Made by a program: the position numbers and the translations under genes. Below the pieces are notes generated by a model. It was not told where the DNA came from. It worked only from the letters and a program-made list of their open reading frames with translations, and made no database searches. Positions 24,031-35,953 of a stretch of DNA of 64,000 nucleotides are shown here, one piece after another. The stretch comes from Siphonodentalium dalli. Lineage: Eukaryota; Mollusca; Scaphopoda; Gadilida; Siphonodentaliidae. Position 1 is the first letter of the stretch. Each line of letters begins with the position of its first letter. Where the stretch lies: assembly GCA_032622095.1 (NCBI GenBank), contig CP136063.1:177609956-177673955 (forward strand), in the 5' to 3' direction.

Positions 24031-24579
24031 TTGTTTTGTTTGCCGTGAGTCTGCAAACGAATCTAACTATTTTTGAAGAATTCCAATAATTTATTATCCA
24101 CACACAACGGTTTGTAATTGTTCTATTATAAATCGGTCAGCACCTTAGGACCATATATCAAAACGAAGAATCTGTTCAATTCTCCTTCTCCCCTTCATCA
24201 TCTCCTGAATTCTCCCATTATTCTCAATACCTTTAATATCGCAGAACCCAGGGGGGGGGGGTAGTAAAAACAATTGCAGGAAGGTATGCCGGGGTGGTGG
24301 GTGGCCCGAGGGGGGGGGGGGAGACACGTTTTTTACACCCTCATGCAAATTTTTTACTAAAGACCTTATGTGCCCTTATAAGACATTTGTAACATTTTAA
24401 AACATATTACAAGAATTTATAACTGCAAAAACACCATATTTATGTTACTAGGACCTCATATGGGCCTTAGTAGAGATGACATTGAGCTATATGGCATGTT
24501 GCATATTGGGCAGTGGGTTGAAAAAAATTACTTCCCGACACCCTTCGGAAAGTAGATTCGAGAAATGAAAACTGAAATA
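24031..24579. other. Intergenic with G-rich runs
   Basis: Two G runs lie at about 24250-24260 and 24311-24321. The segment 24240-24290 (GTAGTAAAAACAATTGCAGGAAGGTATGCCG region) is inverted relative to 25919-25978. No gene. Confidence 0.5.
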
Positions 24580-24906
24580 AATAAACTTGTCTTGATGTAA
24601 CTATAGCCAAGATCATTGTGGGCATGGAAAAATAGCGAGCAACTGTCTCAAACATTAATGTGACTATCTTTGGCTAGCATATAACTGTCATCACACTGTT
24701 CATCGGTGCATCAAGCCAATCAGTGAAATATTCACATGTCTATCAACTCATATGATCTGTTACTCTCACAACACCTAAAATATCCAAGTCTGGCATAGTG
24801 ACTGTTTGTCATCTATTATAACAGAGGTTGCTCCAGTAGACTAACAACAGTATTAAGGCATAATGCTAGATAATGGGCTGGTTGACAGACTAATCGGGAA
24901 ATGGTT
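24580..24906 (+). repeat. Tandem duplication, copy 1 (empty site)
   Basis: AAACTTGTCTTGATGTA, AGCGAGCAACTGTCTCAA, GTGCATCAAGCCAATCAGTG, ATCCAAGTCTGG, TTGCTCCAGTAGACTAA and GGGCTGGTTGACAGACTAAT recur in the same order in copy 2. This copy is uninterrupted at the position where copy 2 has an insertion. Confidence 0.9.
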
Positions 24907-24937
24907 AGAAATAATGGACTTAAGTTTGCATATATAA

Positions 24938-25636
24938 GTAAACTTGTCCTGATGTATCTAATGCCTAGATCATTGTGTGCATGTACAAAGAGCGAGCAAC
25001 TGTCTCAAGCATTAATGTGGCTATCAATGCAGATCAATGGGTAGAAATTATATGTCATCAGTGCATCAAGCCAATCAGTGTATTATTTGCATGTCATCAG
25101 ATGATCTCTCACAAGACCGAACGCATCCAAGTCTGGTATAGTGCTGTGACTGCTTGTCATCTATATATATATAAACGAGTAAGATCTGTCCGGGTTTTTC
25201 TCTCAGACCCCTGGACCGAGTTCAACCAAATTCGGTGTGGTGACTCTGGGTACCCTGGCGGATGTTCTAATGGTGTTAGTTTTTCAAAAAATTTAATTAA
25301 AAAAGAAAGAAATTGGTTTTGATTAATTGAGCAAGGAATTCAATAGTTAAAAAAAATATTAAAACAATATATATATATGAAAATGTTTCAATGACCAAAT
25401 GTGCTTGAAGCGCACAAAGGGGCCGCCGCTAAATGAAGGCTCTGTCTCAGATCAAAATGTTTGCGAAGTCACACAAAGGGGGCCACAGGTATCTCAGATG
25501 CTGAATATAGGCTCCCATAGGGAGCCTGTTCCAGCTAGTTTAGTACAATAGAAGTAAGTTGCTCCAGTAGACTAATATAAGTGGTATGGAATATGTTAGA
25601 TAATGGGCTGGTTGACAGACTAATCAGGAAATAGTT
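24938..25636 (+). repeat. Tandem duplication, copy 2 (interrupted by a Helitron-like element)
   Basis: Shares all blocks listed for copy 1 but is split after CTTGTCA at 25159 by the element 25160-25538. Confidence 0.9.
25160..25538 (+). mobile_element. Helitron-like non-autonomous element with a preserved empty site
   Basis: Starts A|TCTATATATATATAAACG and ends with hairpin GGCTCCCATAGGGAGCC (25510-25526), then CTAG|T (25535-25539). The paralogous uninterrupted sequence near 24815-24830 (TTGTCATCTATTATAAC) shows insertion between A and T, as Helitrons do. 379 bp, no coding sequence. Confidence 0.8.
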
Positions 25637-26659
25637 GTGTATTTTGTGTGTTCTGCACAATGACCTATAGGTTTACAGATGATCAGCAATTTATAAAACA
25701 TTTTTTTCAATTAAAACAGCTTCTGAAACAGGTTAAACTGTTATTTGAATTAACTGAGATCAATTCCAGTCACATGAGTGATATCAGTAGAGTTTTATGC
25801 GATTTTAGACCAATTTTAGTGAAATTTGGGGGGTGGTGTCAAAACATTGGGACTAAAACATTTTTTTTTTTTGCAGGTTTGGGGGTGGTGGGTCCCCGAA
25901 AATGCCAGATGCAAAAAAACGGCATACCTTCCTGCAAACATTTTTACTACCCCCCCCCCCCCACTACAGAACCCATGTAATATCCGACTTACATGTGTAT
26001 CTACTATCAGGCCCCGATATTAACGTAAAATCCCAGGATGAATTATATGCATTTTACAGCGATCCTTGATGATACATGAGGAGAACGACACCCGAAAAGC
26101 CATGTGCTTACTGTCGTTCTCCTTTTCTACCAGTCTACCAGTTTCATAACAAACTACTCTATACATTATAACAATTCCTTATGTATTTCCATGTCCAATG
26201 TATTTTTATGCAACATAATTATATATCTGGTGAATAAATAATGTTTAAACCAACTACGGGGCAGTTACATACAGTGCGCGTAGTGCTGCGGTTTCTTCCT
26301 AGTAACTCAATGCAAGAAAAAATGTTGTCCCGAATAGTTAAATCTTTCGAAAATGGAACTATTGATTTGTGAAGAAACAATCGACTTTCACTGGCATACT
26401 CGTATCAATAGTATTGTCCTAAAACCCGAAAAGTGAAACAATCATCTTGAAAATTTTGTTTGTATAAATTGATTTAAATTACTGAAAGGCTCTCAAGGCA
26501 GTGGAAAGGTGAGTGGAGGAAATTGAACCAGATCTTGGTTGACGTTTTGGTACCGATCTACAATCTTAAAACATCTGAACATAGAAGATGTATAAACGTG
26601 TCATGAGTTTTATCAAAATCGGTAGTGTTTATATCCATACGGATTACCGTGAAAAAAAA
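25637..26659. other. Intergenic, no gene recognised
   Basis: Has T and C homopolymers (25861-25874, 25950-25963) and the inverted counterpart of 24240-24290. The 110-codon frame 25648-25980 runs through these runs and has no recognisable domain. Confidence 0.4.
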
Positions 26660-27635
26660 TGGCGGCGATGGTAGTTTAAGGACTTTGCTAACCCAATTTT
26701 CCCCAAATTTTATGGAGTCAAAATAAACGTTTATGTTCACTTTTGTTAGTAACCAACCCCATGAATGCAACATTTTAAGAGTATAAGTCATGGTGTAATA
26801 TGTTAGAAATACTAAATGTGGAAATTATAGAGGGTTTTAAAATCTATTTTTTCGAACCCAAAATCAATAAACACAAAGTCCATATCAAAGAAAAAAATAT
26901 GGCAATGTGTACTGAACACTATGAAGAATGATGAACAATAAAATAATATTCATATTTATCAAGCATTCTTTGATAAAATTACTAAGAACCAATTGTTTAC
27001 AAATAATTTAGAAACTTGCCTGACATAGCTTGTAGTGAGGTGACAGTTAAGTGTTAATATATGTGGACAGCGGTGTGTTGTGAATCTCTTGACAAAAGAA
27101 CAGTGTAATCCCCAATCTGGTTGTACCCCATAGCCCAGAAACTAGGTCACCAATCAGCCTGAATAGGATATAATATGCTCATGGGTAGGCACCTACTGGT
27201 CATAATCCCAGCTGGCTTGAGTGAACATTAACTTGACCCATCAAATCAGTTCCCAAATAGCTTTCCCGAGCAATGAAATCTACCATTTGTAAACAACTGC
27301 TTCCAAGCCAAAAGTCTCAATAAAACTGAAGAAATGTGAGTATATCTTTATTGTCATCATTCTTCACAGTGTTCAGTAAACATACCCATATCTTTTTCTT
27401 AGATATGATCTTTGTGTTTGTTAAATTTGGGTTCGAAAAAATAGATTTTAAAAACTTCTACAAATTTCACATTTTGAATTTCTAACATAATCTACCATGA
27501 ATTATACTCTTCAAATGTTGCATCCATGGGTTTGATTACTGCGATTACTAATAAAATTGAACATAAACCTTTATTTTGGACTCCATTAAATTTGGGGAAA
27601 ATTGGGTTAGCAAAGTCCTTAACCACCACGTCGGC
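26660..27635. mobile_element. Foldback/TIR element with arms of about 290 bp
   Basis: Left arm 26660-26950 and right arm 27345-27635 are diverged inverted copies. For example GGACTTTGCTAACCCAATTT (26681-26700) pairs with AAATTGGGTTAGCAAAGTCC (about 27599-27618), and both arms carry the GTGTTCAGTA..AAGAATGATGA block. The spacer is about 395 bp. No transposase. Confidence 0.8.
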
Positions 27636-27725
27636 TCGTAAACTTTCTGCTATTATCTGAAAAGAAGGTGCTAAAATGTGATAATTTTTAACAAGAGTTT
27701 AGAATATTCTTTCGGGAACGTATCG

Positions 27726-28743
27726 ATGATGGCAACGGACCTGAAACAGGACCTTACCGTGAGTTTTAGTTGTGACAAAATCCGAAAATTGACACACAAT
27801 GAAATTATCGGGGGGTTGACCTCCAGTTGACAACAACTAAGTGCTTAATCTCGGTCGCTCATGACCAAGTAAAACTTCATATCATAAACTCTGGTCTGAA
27901 GATCAGAGACCGCACGATTCACCCCAGCGAGGTTGAAAATGAATCGACTTTTGTTACTGTGAAGGATGCCCCATTCGAACTTGATGATAAACGTATAGAG
28001 GACGAAATATCCACATAAGGCCGAATTGTTGATGGAAGTTTTAAAAGGGGCACAATACCGGGCACGGTTATTCAAACGGTGACACGGTATATGAGGGTTC
28101 GGAATTGTAAGGATACCACATACACTATCAAGGTAATAGAGCACCCAAAACAAAACAGCCATGTTATTATTGTGCAGATTTACACTATCCGGGTCAGCGG
28201 TGCGACAAACAACCCATGCGTGATTACAGTTGTTACGCGCGCTCCGCGTTTATACTGGTGAAGATATTCGTGTTTCGCCTGGGCGCATGGGTGTTGTATT
28301 TATAGAATGGGAAGTTTTGGGATGATTAAAAGTCGAACTGCGACCGGAGGCCGAGTCCGGTAAAAGGTGTAGTTGGGAACTTCAATTTCGTTTATTGTCG
28401 TTAACATTATGTCAATAACGTTGATGTTTGGTTTGTGATAAGCTATGCCAATTACAAATAAAAGAAATAAAAAAGATAATTTGTAAGTCTTATATTTCAA
28501 CTTTTATAGAATTGTTCGTTCTGCAGCCCACTGGGGGTTGTGGTCGGAGATGAGTCGGCCACCGGTTTGTTGTTAATTAGGTGCTGGTTGTTATTGTTAT
28601 TTTAACGGAATTCTGAGTTCGATGAAATCTATGAAACCGTGGCGACACCAAACCCACGGAAACGCGACAGAGAGCAGGAATCACCAAAGTCGCCTGTTAA
28701 TAAAACTCAAAAGCGCGACTATTCTCCGAACAAAAAGGCATGA
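27726..28743 (+). pseudogene. LINE ORF1 (gag-like, RRM-like plus zinc knuckle), broken
   Basis: It starts at ATG 27726 or 27729 (MMATDLKQDLTVSF..), shifts frame near 27820 and continues with FVTVKDAPFELDDKRIEDEI, which resembles the RRM-like nucleic-acid-binding part of LINE ORF1 proteins. A stop interrupts at 28016. After another shift the frame has CYYCADLHYPGQRC (28162-28203), a CCHC-type knuckle, followed by DYSCYA, which looks like the start of a second knuckle broken by an insertion. The last part (28609-28740) is basic, ending KRDYSPNKKA, then TGA. The knuckle, tail, linker and endonuclease all share one frame. Confidence 0.7.
28239..28600 (+). mobile_element. Insertion within LINE ORF1, shared with 46399-46550
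   Basis: Sequence from GCGCTCCGCG onward, including TTTATAGAATGGGAA, ACCGAGTCCGGTAAAAGGTG-like and GTAGTTGGGAA blocks, recurs at 46399-46550. It interrupts the zinc-knuckle reading frame of ORF1 and is full of stops, so it looks like a separate element inserted into the LINE. The right border is uncertain. Confidence 0.5.
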
Positions 28744-29238
28744 TTTCATTCGAACTATGTAGGACTACATCATGATAATACTGATGACATTGATTATGAT
28801 TATTGTGACAGTAATGATGATGATGATTATGATGCTGATGATAATGATGTTGATGTTGATGATGATAATAATAATGACGATAATGATGTTGATGTTGATG
28901 ATGGTTATGCTGGTGGTGATAATGATGATGACGATAGTGATGATGATGATGATGATGACGATGGTGATGATGATGAATCTGGATGTGACAAAGATGACGA
29001 TAGGAAAAATAAACTACGTGTATTAGCTATAAACGTATGCGGACTCGAGAAACGCCTGAAATATCCAGAGTTCTTAGATTTTATTAGTAAATATGATATA
29101 TTATGCCTCTCGGAAACAAAAACACTTAACGATGTTAAGGCGGTTATCCCTGGGTTTACTGTATTTACTACAAATGGAAGGAACATGAGTGGATATGTAT
29201 CCGGGGGTATCGTAGTTGCGGTGAAACATAGTATTTAA
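28744..29238 (+). pseudogene. LINE ORF2 start: aspartate-rich linker fused to APE endonuclease
   Basis: Continuing in the same frame as the end of ORF1, directly after its TGA, the sequence is open for 165 codons. About 28774-28974 is the GAT-rich stretch that looks like a microsatellite; in this frame it encodes mostly aspartate with Asn, Val, Gly and Tyr. It then runs without a break into KLRVLAINVCGLEKRL and ILCLSETKT, the start of an APE-type endonuclease. It ends at TAA 29236-29238. There is no ATG in this frame before the acidic tract, so translation would need readthrough, reinitiation or a lost start. Confidence 0.7.
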
Positions 29239-32200
29239 AATCATGTAAAATTGGTAGACACAAAGTCTTCATTATAGTCACGTGGTGTAAAGTGGCATCG
29301 ACTTATATGGGGAAGACAAAGACCTTCTTATTGGTGCTGTATATATCCCACCAACGAACACGCTGTATGTAAATAATAACTGGCAGTCTGAAATAGAGTC
29401 GGAACTACGAGACTTGCGTGCCGAAGCTTCTATTTTAATTTTAGGCGATTTTAACGCCAGAACAGCACTACTCAAAGATTTCACCCCAACTGAATGTTTG
29501 ATTGGCGCGGAACACATATTAGGCGATGAAAGTAACTTAACAGACGATATCATATGGAGTCGACCAGATTTCGACCCAGGTCCCCGAGCCACCCAAGATA
29601 AAGGTAAACCAAACTCATTTCGGTACAGACTTGTTGAAATGTGTGACAATATCAAAGTGATAATAGAAAACGTCCGGCTAGGTAGTGACAACGGAATTGG
29701 CATGCTTGCAAATCACAATAAGAGCTTAATAGATTATGCGCTGGTGAGCTACGATATGACGGAGACTGTGCACGATTTCTAAGTTAATGAATTTAGCGAA
29801 TTTTACTCGGATATTCATTGCGCTCTCACAGTGGAACTATTGTGGACCCAAAAGTAGATGCGCCTACAATACATGACGATCGTAAACTTCCACTGGGCCC
29901 AAAACCAGGTCGACGGGACGGTGATAGGCTAGGTGATTTTGTTTCAAACTTCTACAATACACAAATGGATGGTCTATTTAAGCTAGCATATAATTTGACC
30001 TCACAAAACGATATTGATTATTCACCTTTATAGCAATATAGAATACACGTTCTTTCTCGCAGCAACTAAAACGTTCGGTCTAGTCGAGAAAACTAATGTT
30101 CGTAAAAAAGAAAAGAAAATGACCACACTGGTTTGATACCGAGTGCACTAATATGAGAAAGTCATTTAACCGAGCAAAGCGTATATAGAAGAAACGTCCA
30201 TCGCCAAATAACAAATTGAAAATGAAAAGCGCAGGGAAAGAATATAAATCAATCTTAGATGACAAGATAAAAGCTTTCGAAAGACATCGAAACGACTCGC
30301 TACGAAGAACTTGCAACAACCCGAAACAGTTTTGGAAAACTATCAAGCGAATTAATGCTGATGGTGTGGAACATACTAACACTGATGTCCCAATAAACGA
30401 TTTTTTGAACATTTCAAAACTATTAACGATTCCCAAAATTTAGATAGTGATTTAGATATCTTATTAAACCAGATGTATGACGATAATGACGACAGTGTAT
30501 TGAATCGTAACATAACCCGAGAAGAAATATTTAATGCCATATGCCGGTTAAAGGGAAGGAAATAACCTGGTTCAGACAATATCTTACCAGAATATATAAT
30601 TAAACACAAAACATTTGATGGTTGATATATACCTGAAATTGTTTAATGCTAGGAATCTTCCCCGAACGTTGGACAGATGGTCTAATCCAACCTATTTTCA
30701 AGAAAAAGGGGAAGCGATCAAACCAGGATTCCAACCGAAGTATCACTCTATTGAGCGTAATGGGAAAATTATTTTTCATCGATTTTGAACAAAAGACTAG
30801 TTGAATTTTGCGAAGAAAGTGACACTGTCTCTGATTTTCAAGCGGATTTCCGGAAAAACCACTCAACGGTTGATAATATTTTTATCCTCAAGTGTCTTAT
30901 TGATATGTATCTTTCCAGGGGAAAAAACTGTACAGTTGTTTTATTGATTTTAGAAAAAACATTTGACACGGTTTGGCGTGACGGCCTATGGGTAAAACTG
31001 ATGACGACGAATATTAATGGCCGCATTCTTAAACAGCATGTATTGCAATATTAAGTCATGTGTCGTTCAAGGAGGTGACATATCTGAGTTTTTTAGTTGA
31101 AATATGGGGTGAGACAGGGCGTTCCATGTCACATTTCTTGTTCTCAATGTATCTAAACGATTTAGAATCTTTTCTCGGAAAAATTCTGCCATCGATGGCT
31201 TAAATTTTTTAAGTGACGAGTTTTATGATAAACTTGGACACCACATGAAAATTATGTGTGCTTTACGCCGATGATACGATTATTCTCGCAGAAGACCACG
31301 AAAGTATGCAACGTGCATTGAATGCTTTCTGCGACTACGCAACAGCATGGAAGTTAACTGTCAATGTAGACAAAACTAAGGCCATGGTGTTTTGCAACCG
31401 CAAAGATGACTGTATGGAACAATTGACCCTTCATGGCGAAAACATTGAGTTTGTGGACAATATGACATACCTTGGGGTAGAGTTTTTTCATAATGGAAGA
31501 TTCTGTTAAGCGGTGAAAAAGATTGTAACTGTAGGCAAGAAGGCTATCTATAGTTTTCTGGGCCAAACAGGAAAACTAAACCTGACTAATGATTTAATTT
31601 TCACAATTGAACCAATCGTCATGTAGTGTAGTGAAAGCTGGGCTATGGAAATTGTATACGAGTTGGACAAACTAATTATTGGGTTTTATAAACAGATTCT
31701 TAAATGAAAAGAAGTACACCCACATTTATGGTTTATCGTGAAATTGGAAGATATCCATTGAGCATTAAATGCAAGTCACGCATGTTGTCCTACTGGAAGC
31801 GGATTCTAGATGGTAAATGCTCTAAAGTCGTTCAATAATTGTATACGTTTTCGCTACAAATGGCTAATTCCGGTAAAACAAACAAACGCACGACTTGGCT
31901 ATCCTGCATTAAGGGACTAATAGATTCTTCCGGACATAATCACATTTGGAACGAGCAGAACATTTCTAGTCACGACATTAAGAATATTGAGAACACTTTC
32001 AGAGATCAATTTATTTAGAAATGGTGGTACGACATCGATAACTCATCACGGGGTCATTTTTATGGGAATTTAAAAATGAAGTTTTGTTATGAGACTTACT
32101 TTTTTAATTTACCTCGTGATCTATCTCATAATATTATGCGATTGAGAACTGCCAATCACAGACTAGGTGTTGAAACTAGCAGATGGGGCAATGCAGGCAA

Positions 32201-32429
32201 ACGTAGCAATGAATGCACTATATGTAGACAGGTCGACGCGAATGATGAATATCACCTTGTATCCATTTGTAAATCATTGGAGGGGGCGAGGCAAAAATAC
32301 TTACCACGATATTATTGGGAAGAACCATCTAAATGGAAATTCTACAAACTAGTAGCTACCAGCAACCCCGAACTTCAAAAGTGTCTAGGTATTTTAATTA
32401 AAATAGGACTGAAAAGGATCGACAAATAA
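29239..32429 (+). pseudogene. LINE ORF2 remainder: endonuclease, reverse transcriptase, C-terminal CCHC
   Basis: Endonuclease continues at 29414-29782 with LILGDFNART and a late YALVSYD segment. After a damaged stretch, the RT is visible from about 30500: a PGSDNILPEYI block (about 30570), GIFPERWTDGLIQPIFKKKG (about 30650), ADFRKNHSTVDNIF (about 30840), the AFDTV-like motif A near 30960 (split by a frameshift in an A run), and YADD at 31264-31275 in a frame that stays open to 31509. The last open frame (32076-32429) holds CTICRQVDANDEYHLVSIC (32214-32270), a CxxC, H, C cluster. It ends KRIDK, then TAA. Multiple stops separate these parts. Confidence 0.85.
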
Positions 32430-32430
32430 C

Positions 32431-33270
32431 GACCGTGGTGATGTAATTGAGGATTATGACGACGATGACGATAACAGTGACGATGACGAAGATGATGGTG
32501 TTGATGATGATGATGATGATGATAATGATAACATAGGTGATGCTGATAGATAACGACGACGACGATGATGGTGATGATGAGGATGAGGACGATGGTGATG
32601 AATGACGATGATGAAATGACGAGTAGTTGACGATTATGATGATTGCATGGTATTGGTGATGATAATGATCATGATGATGATGGTGGTGACTGCATGGTAG
32701 TGGTGATATATAATGGTGATGACGATGATAATGATGATGGCGATGATGATGATGACTACATGATCGATCGACGTACTGATGACGACGATGATACTGACGA
32801 CGATAGTTGAGGACGATAATGGTAGCGGTGACGACGATGATGATGATGATGACTGCATGCTAGTGGTGATAATGATGATAATGATGATGGAGATGATAAT
32901 GACGATGATGCCGATGACGGTGACATAAACACATACAGATGGCGGGTTCTGATGACGACGATGATATTGATGATGATAGTTGAGGATGATGATGATAGCG
33001 GCGACAATGCTTATGAAGTTATGCTGATGCTGCGGACGATAAGCCTTCTAATGATGACGGTTGTGATGACAACGAAGATGATGATTATGATTACGATGAT
33101 GATGATGATGATGTGGATTATGATGAAGATGAAGATGATGATGTGGATTATGATGAAGATGAAGATGATGATGTGGATTATGATGATGATGATGATGGTG
33201 AATCGGTGATGAAGATTAGCATAATACAGATGACGATTATAGTGATGATGAGATGATGACGATGACTATG
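32431..33270 (+). repeat. Degenerate GAT/GAC-rich tract at the LINE 3' end
   Basis: About 840 bp of (GATGAY)n-like sequence with exact local repeats (a 33-bp unit GATGATGTGGATTATGAT.. at 33103-33180). The first part, one frame off from the ORF2 end, would encode another Asp-rich tail up to TAA at about 32553. It may be an expanded 3' tail of the LINE or a pre-existing microsatellite that was its target. Confidence 0.7.
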
Positions 33271-34131
33271 TTGTAAATAGTGTATATATGTTCATATTCA
33301 TCTCTAATTTCATGTTAATTCATGATTGAGTTATTAAAAATAATTTCATGAATGACGGATTATGTGTTTATAACTAAGATATGAAATCACTAGCGTTTAT
33401 AATCAAAATCAATGGACAATTTTTAAACCGTTACATTCTTATTTTCCGCATTGCAGCATTGTAGCTTAAAATCCAATCACGATTGTCAAGTCCCAATTAT
33501 TATTTATTCATATCTATTTTAAGTTTAAAAATATTATCTGTGGTAAAAATGTTGCTTCGACAAATGTATAGGCCTAATTACACTTGCTGTGTGTGATAAA
33601 TATGTCATGGAATATATAATGCCTGTGTTTGAAAAAGTGTGTTTCGACGTCGGCTCCGTCCATCACGAAAATAGTATAATTCCTTTTGATGTGTTATGCG
33701 CAAATATTGCTTGGACGGAGATGTTAATAGTGTAGAATTTGAAACAGTGATAATAACGAAAACCAGTTTCTCTGACGTTGATTTTATCAGCAGCCCAACA
33801 TAAGCTATTTATCGCGTTGAATCGAACCGGTTGTTCAATCAGCAGACAAAGTGGGGAGGAATTTATGTCGGCGATGAGTACAGTTTAAGTCAATACTCCA
33901 TTCGTCACATTTGCGCTATTATTATGGGAACAAACCAAACAATACCATACCATTCATCATAATTTGATCCTCGTTGCAATATTGGAATCTTCTCAGGAGA
34001 GAACAGTTTTCTGACATGGGTGATGAATTGATGAGGAAAGTACCTTCACAATTAAGTCTGTTTAAAAAGGAATACATTGTACCGCGTAGGACAATGGACA
34101 TCTGTGCAGTTAGTATGGTAATCATTGGTTG
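33271..34131. other. Intergenic, nothing recognised
   Basis: Unique-looking AT-rich sequence; no open frame over 75 codons and no repeat match noticed. Confidence 0.4.
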
Positions 34132-34494
34132 AAGGCCCACTTAATTTTCGAGTCACTGTTTATTTTTTTATAGTGCCTTGATATATGGTTTTAATAACAA
34201 TATGTGTCATAAAATATGATTAAAATACTATAATTCATCACCATTTGAAACGTCTGTGTCTTAGAAGATGTCCATAGAGAAATAGAAAACAGCTGAACTC
34301 ATAGAAAGATTACTCCCGTTTGACCCCAAGAATGCAACAGAGTTATTTCCCCTCCTTTGGAAATAATACAATTTGAACTATAATCCAGATGAAAAAAAAC
34401 ACGTCAGTAACGCAACAAAAACAACATGTTCACAGTGTATTACACCGGATAAGTTGATAATACAATGTTTTGGAGCTTCCTCTATCAAATGGTA

Positions 34495-35060
34495 AGCAAT
34501 TATTTCATGTGTCTTTTGGGAACAGTCAAAATTGTTGTCCCGATGTATCAGGAATGACTATCGAACTGTTGCCCAAGGCCGAAGGCCGAGGGCAACAGTT
34601 CGATAGTCATTCCTGATACCGAGGGACAACAATTTTGCCTGTTCCCAAAAGACACATGAAATAATTGCTTTGTTACCTAATATATTTACTTGTATATAAT
34701 CAGGTCATTGCTAATTAATCACACTCTTTAATAGTGACAGTGACAATGCGGAAATCCGGTATAATTAAAAAACGAAACCGGATATTGCCGGAAATAGCCG
34801 AAACGTCACGGAAATTGCAAACCATGTAACAGTTCGTTCGGGCCAGTCAACAGTTCGCTCGGAGCCAGTCAACAGTTCGCTCGGGTCGGACAACAGTTCA
34901 CTCGTGACGCCACGAAAGCTGACCGTGATTGCCAACCGGGCAACAGTTCATTCAGGGTGGGCAACAGTTCGTTGTTGTGTTACGAACGCGAATTTGGGGT
35001 TAACCAGTTAATTCTAAATCCCAATGATTTACGAAGTAAAACTCTACTATTGGGTAACAA
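34495..35060. mobile_element. Hairpin element nested in MITE copy C
   Basis: The left part is an almost perfect fold-back of about 80-bp arms (34494-34573 and 34587-34670) around a GGCCGAAGGCC loop. TTGTTACC at 34669 and GGTAACAA at 35053-35060 are inverted relative to each other and may be the true ends of a second element. TA flanks suggest a TA-targeting transposon. Confidence 0.65.
34828..34980 (+). repeat. Short tandem CAACAGTTCGCTCGG units
   Basis: AACAGTTCRYTCG recurs about six times with spacings of roughly 20-55 bp, inside the element nested in MITE copy C. Confidence 0.8.
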
Positions 35061-35121
35061 TACATAATATGACACATATTTTATAGATGTGATCTGGGGT
35101 TCGAAAATTAAGTGGGCCTTT

Positions 35122-35950
35122 AAGTAGTCATGCAAATTTGCTATGATGCTGGTTGGTTTTGATGAATTGCTATGATGATTGTGGGTCAAAATTCTGTTGA
35201 GAAAATGTAGTTTTTCTAAAGTTGTCATGTTCGCCGTACATGTCTAAACTCTAAAACATTCAAAACAAAAATAATGTAAGTATTGTAATAACGAACCAAA
35301 GCCGGACGCTTTGGGTCGTATATAGACTATATCTGATTGTGTGACGTCACCAATTATTATCTAATACGCCGCAGCTGTTTTGAATTTCGCGAGCACCTTT
35401 GTCGCACAGTAGATCGGTGGGCTTAAAGCATTAATGTCGTAATCAGAAAATCTTGTTACTGTGTCTTTCGATTACTGGTATTGCAAATGGGAATTATGAA
35501 TATTGAATTACAATTTAAGTTCATTCGTAGCATTACATGTAGTTTACCTTTTATTGAGAAAATAAGACACAATAAATAGCGACACTAGAGTATCTACAGT
35601 CTACACACATTGGGCGAATGAAAAGTGATCGAAATTCCTGATGTGAAAATATAATAAGAATGTCATCACGAATTTACCGTTCTACTGTGCGAAGATGGGC
35701 GGTGCGGTGCTGTGCGAAACGAAATAACATATTTCGTTTTATAAGGAATTAATTGTTATCATAAGACTATATAGTACATACATGCATGCATGTGATAATC
35801 CATAAATATACTAATTTCTGGAATCGAAAGGAACACATAATTATGAACAAAGCAGAAGATACATTCAGGCGAACTCGGTCAATGGGGAAAGTTACACGAT
35901 GACGTTGTTCGTCGATTTTCGATGAAATCGACACGGTGACACATTTGAAT
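35122..35950. other. Intergenic, nothing recognised
   Basis: No repeats or coding frames of note, apart from the candidate exon that follows. Confidence 0.4.
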
Positions 35951-35953
35951 GAA

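Larger units (their letters stand above)
27641..32430 (+). mobile_element. Near-complete two-ORF non-LTR retrotransposon (LINE), decayed
   Basis: In order: ORF1 from ATG 27726 with an RRM-like region and a zinc knuckle, a basic tail and stop (TGA 28741-28743), then an acidic linker, endonuclease, reverse transcriptase with YADD, and a C-terminal CxxC..H..C. This is the full layout of a LINE, about 4.7 kb. Many frameshifts and stops make it inactive. It begins right after the right arm of the foldback element at 26660-27635. Clade unresolved; the domain order fits the CR1/L2/Rex or Jockey side of LINE diversity. Confidence 0.85.
34132..35121 (+). mobile_element. MITE of the GGCCCACTTAATTTTCGA family, copy C, split by an insertion
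   Basis: The left part (34132-34494) follows copies A and B up to TATCAAATGGTA. The right part (35061-35121) resumes at TACATAATATG and ends TTCGAAAATTAAGTGGGCCT. The intervening 566 bp are foreign and lie between two TA dinucleotides. Confidence 0.85.

Noticed and set aside
28772-29026. Met/Ile-rich 84-codon frame, and the Ser-rich minus-strand frame at 28905-29186
   Set aside because: Shadow frames of the GAT tract; the Asp-reading frame continues into the endonuclease.
32634-33209. Ser/His- and Met-rich frames on both strands
   Set aside because: Artefacts of the GAT/GAC-rich tract.
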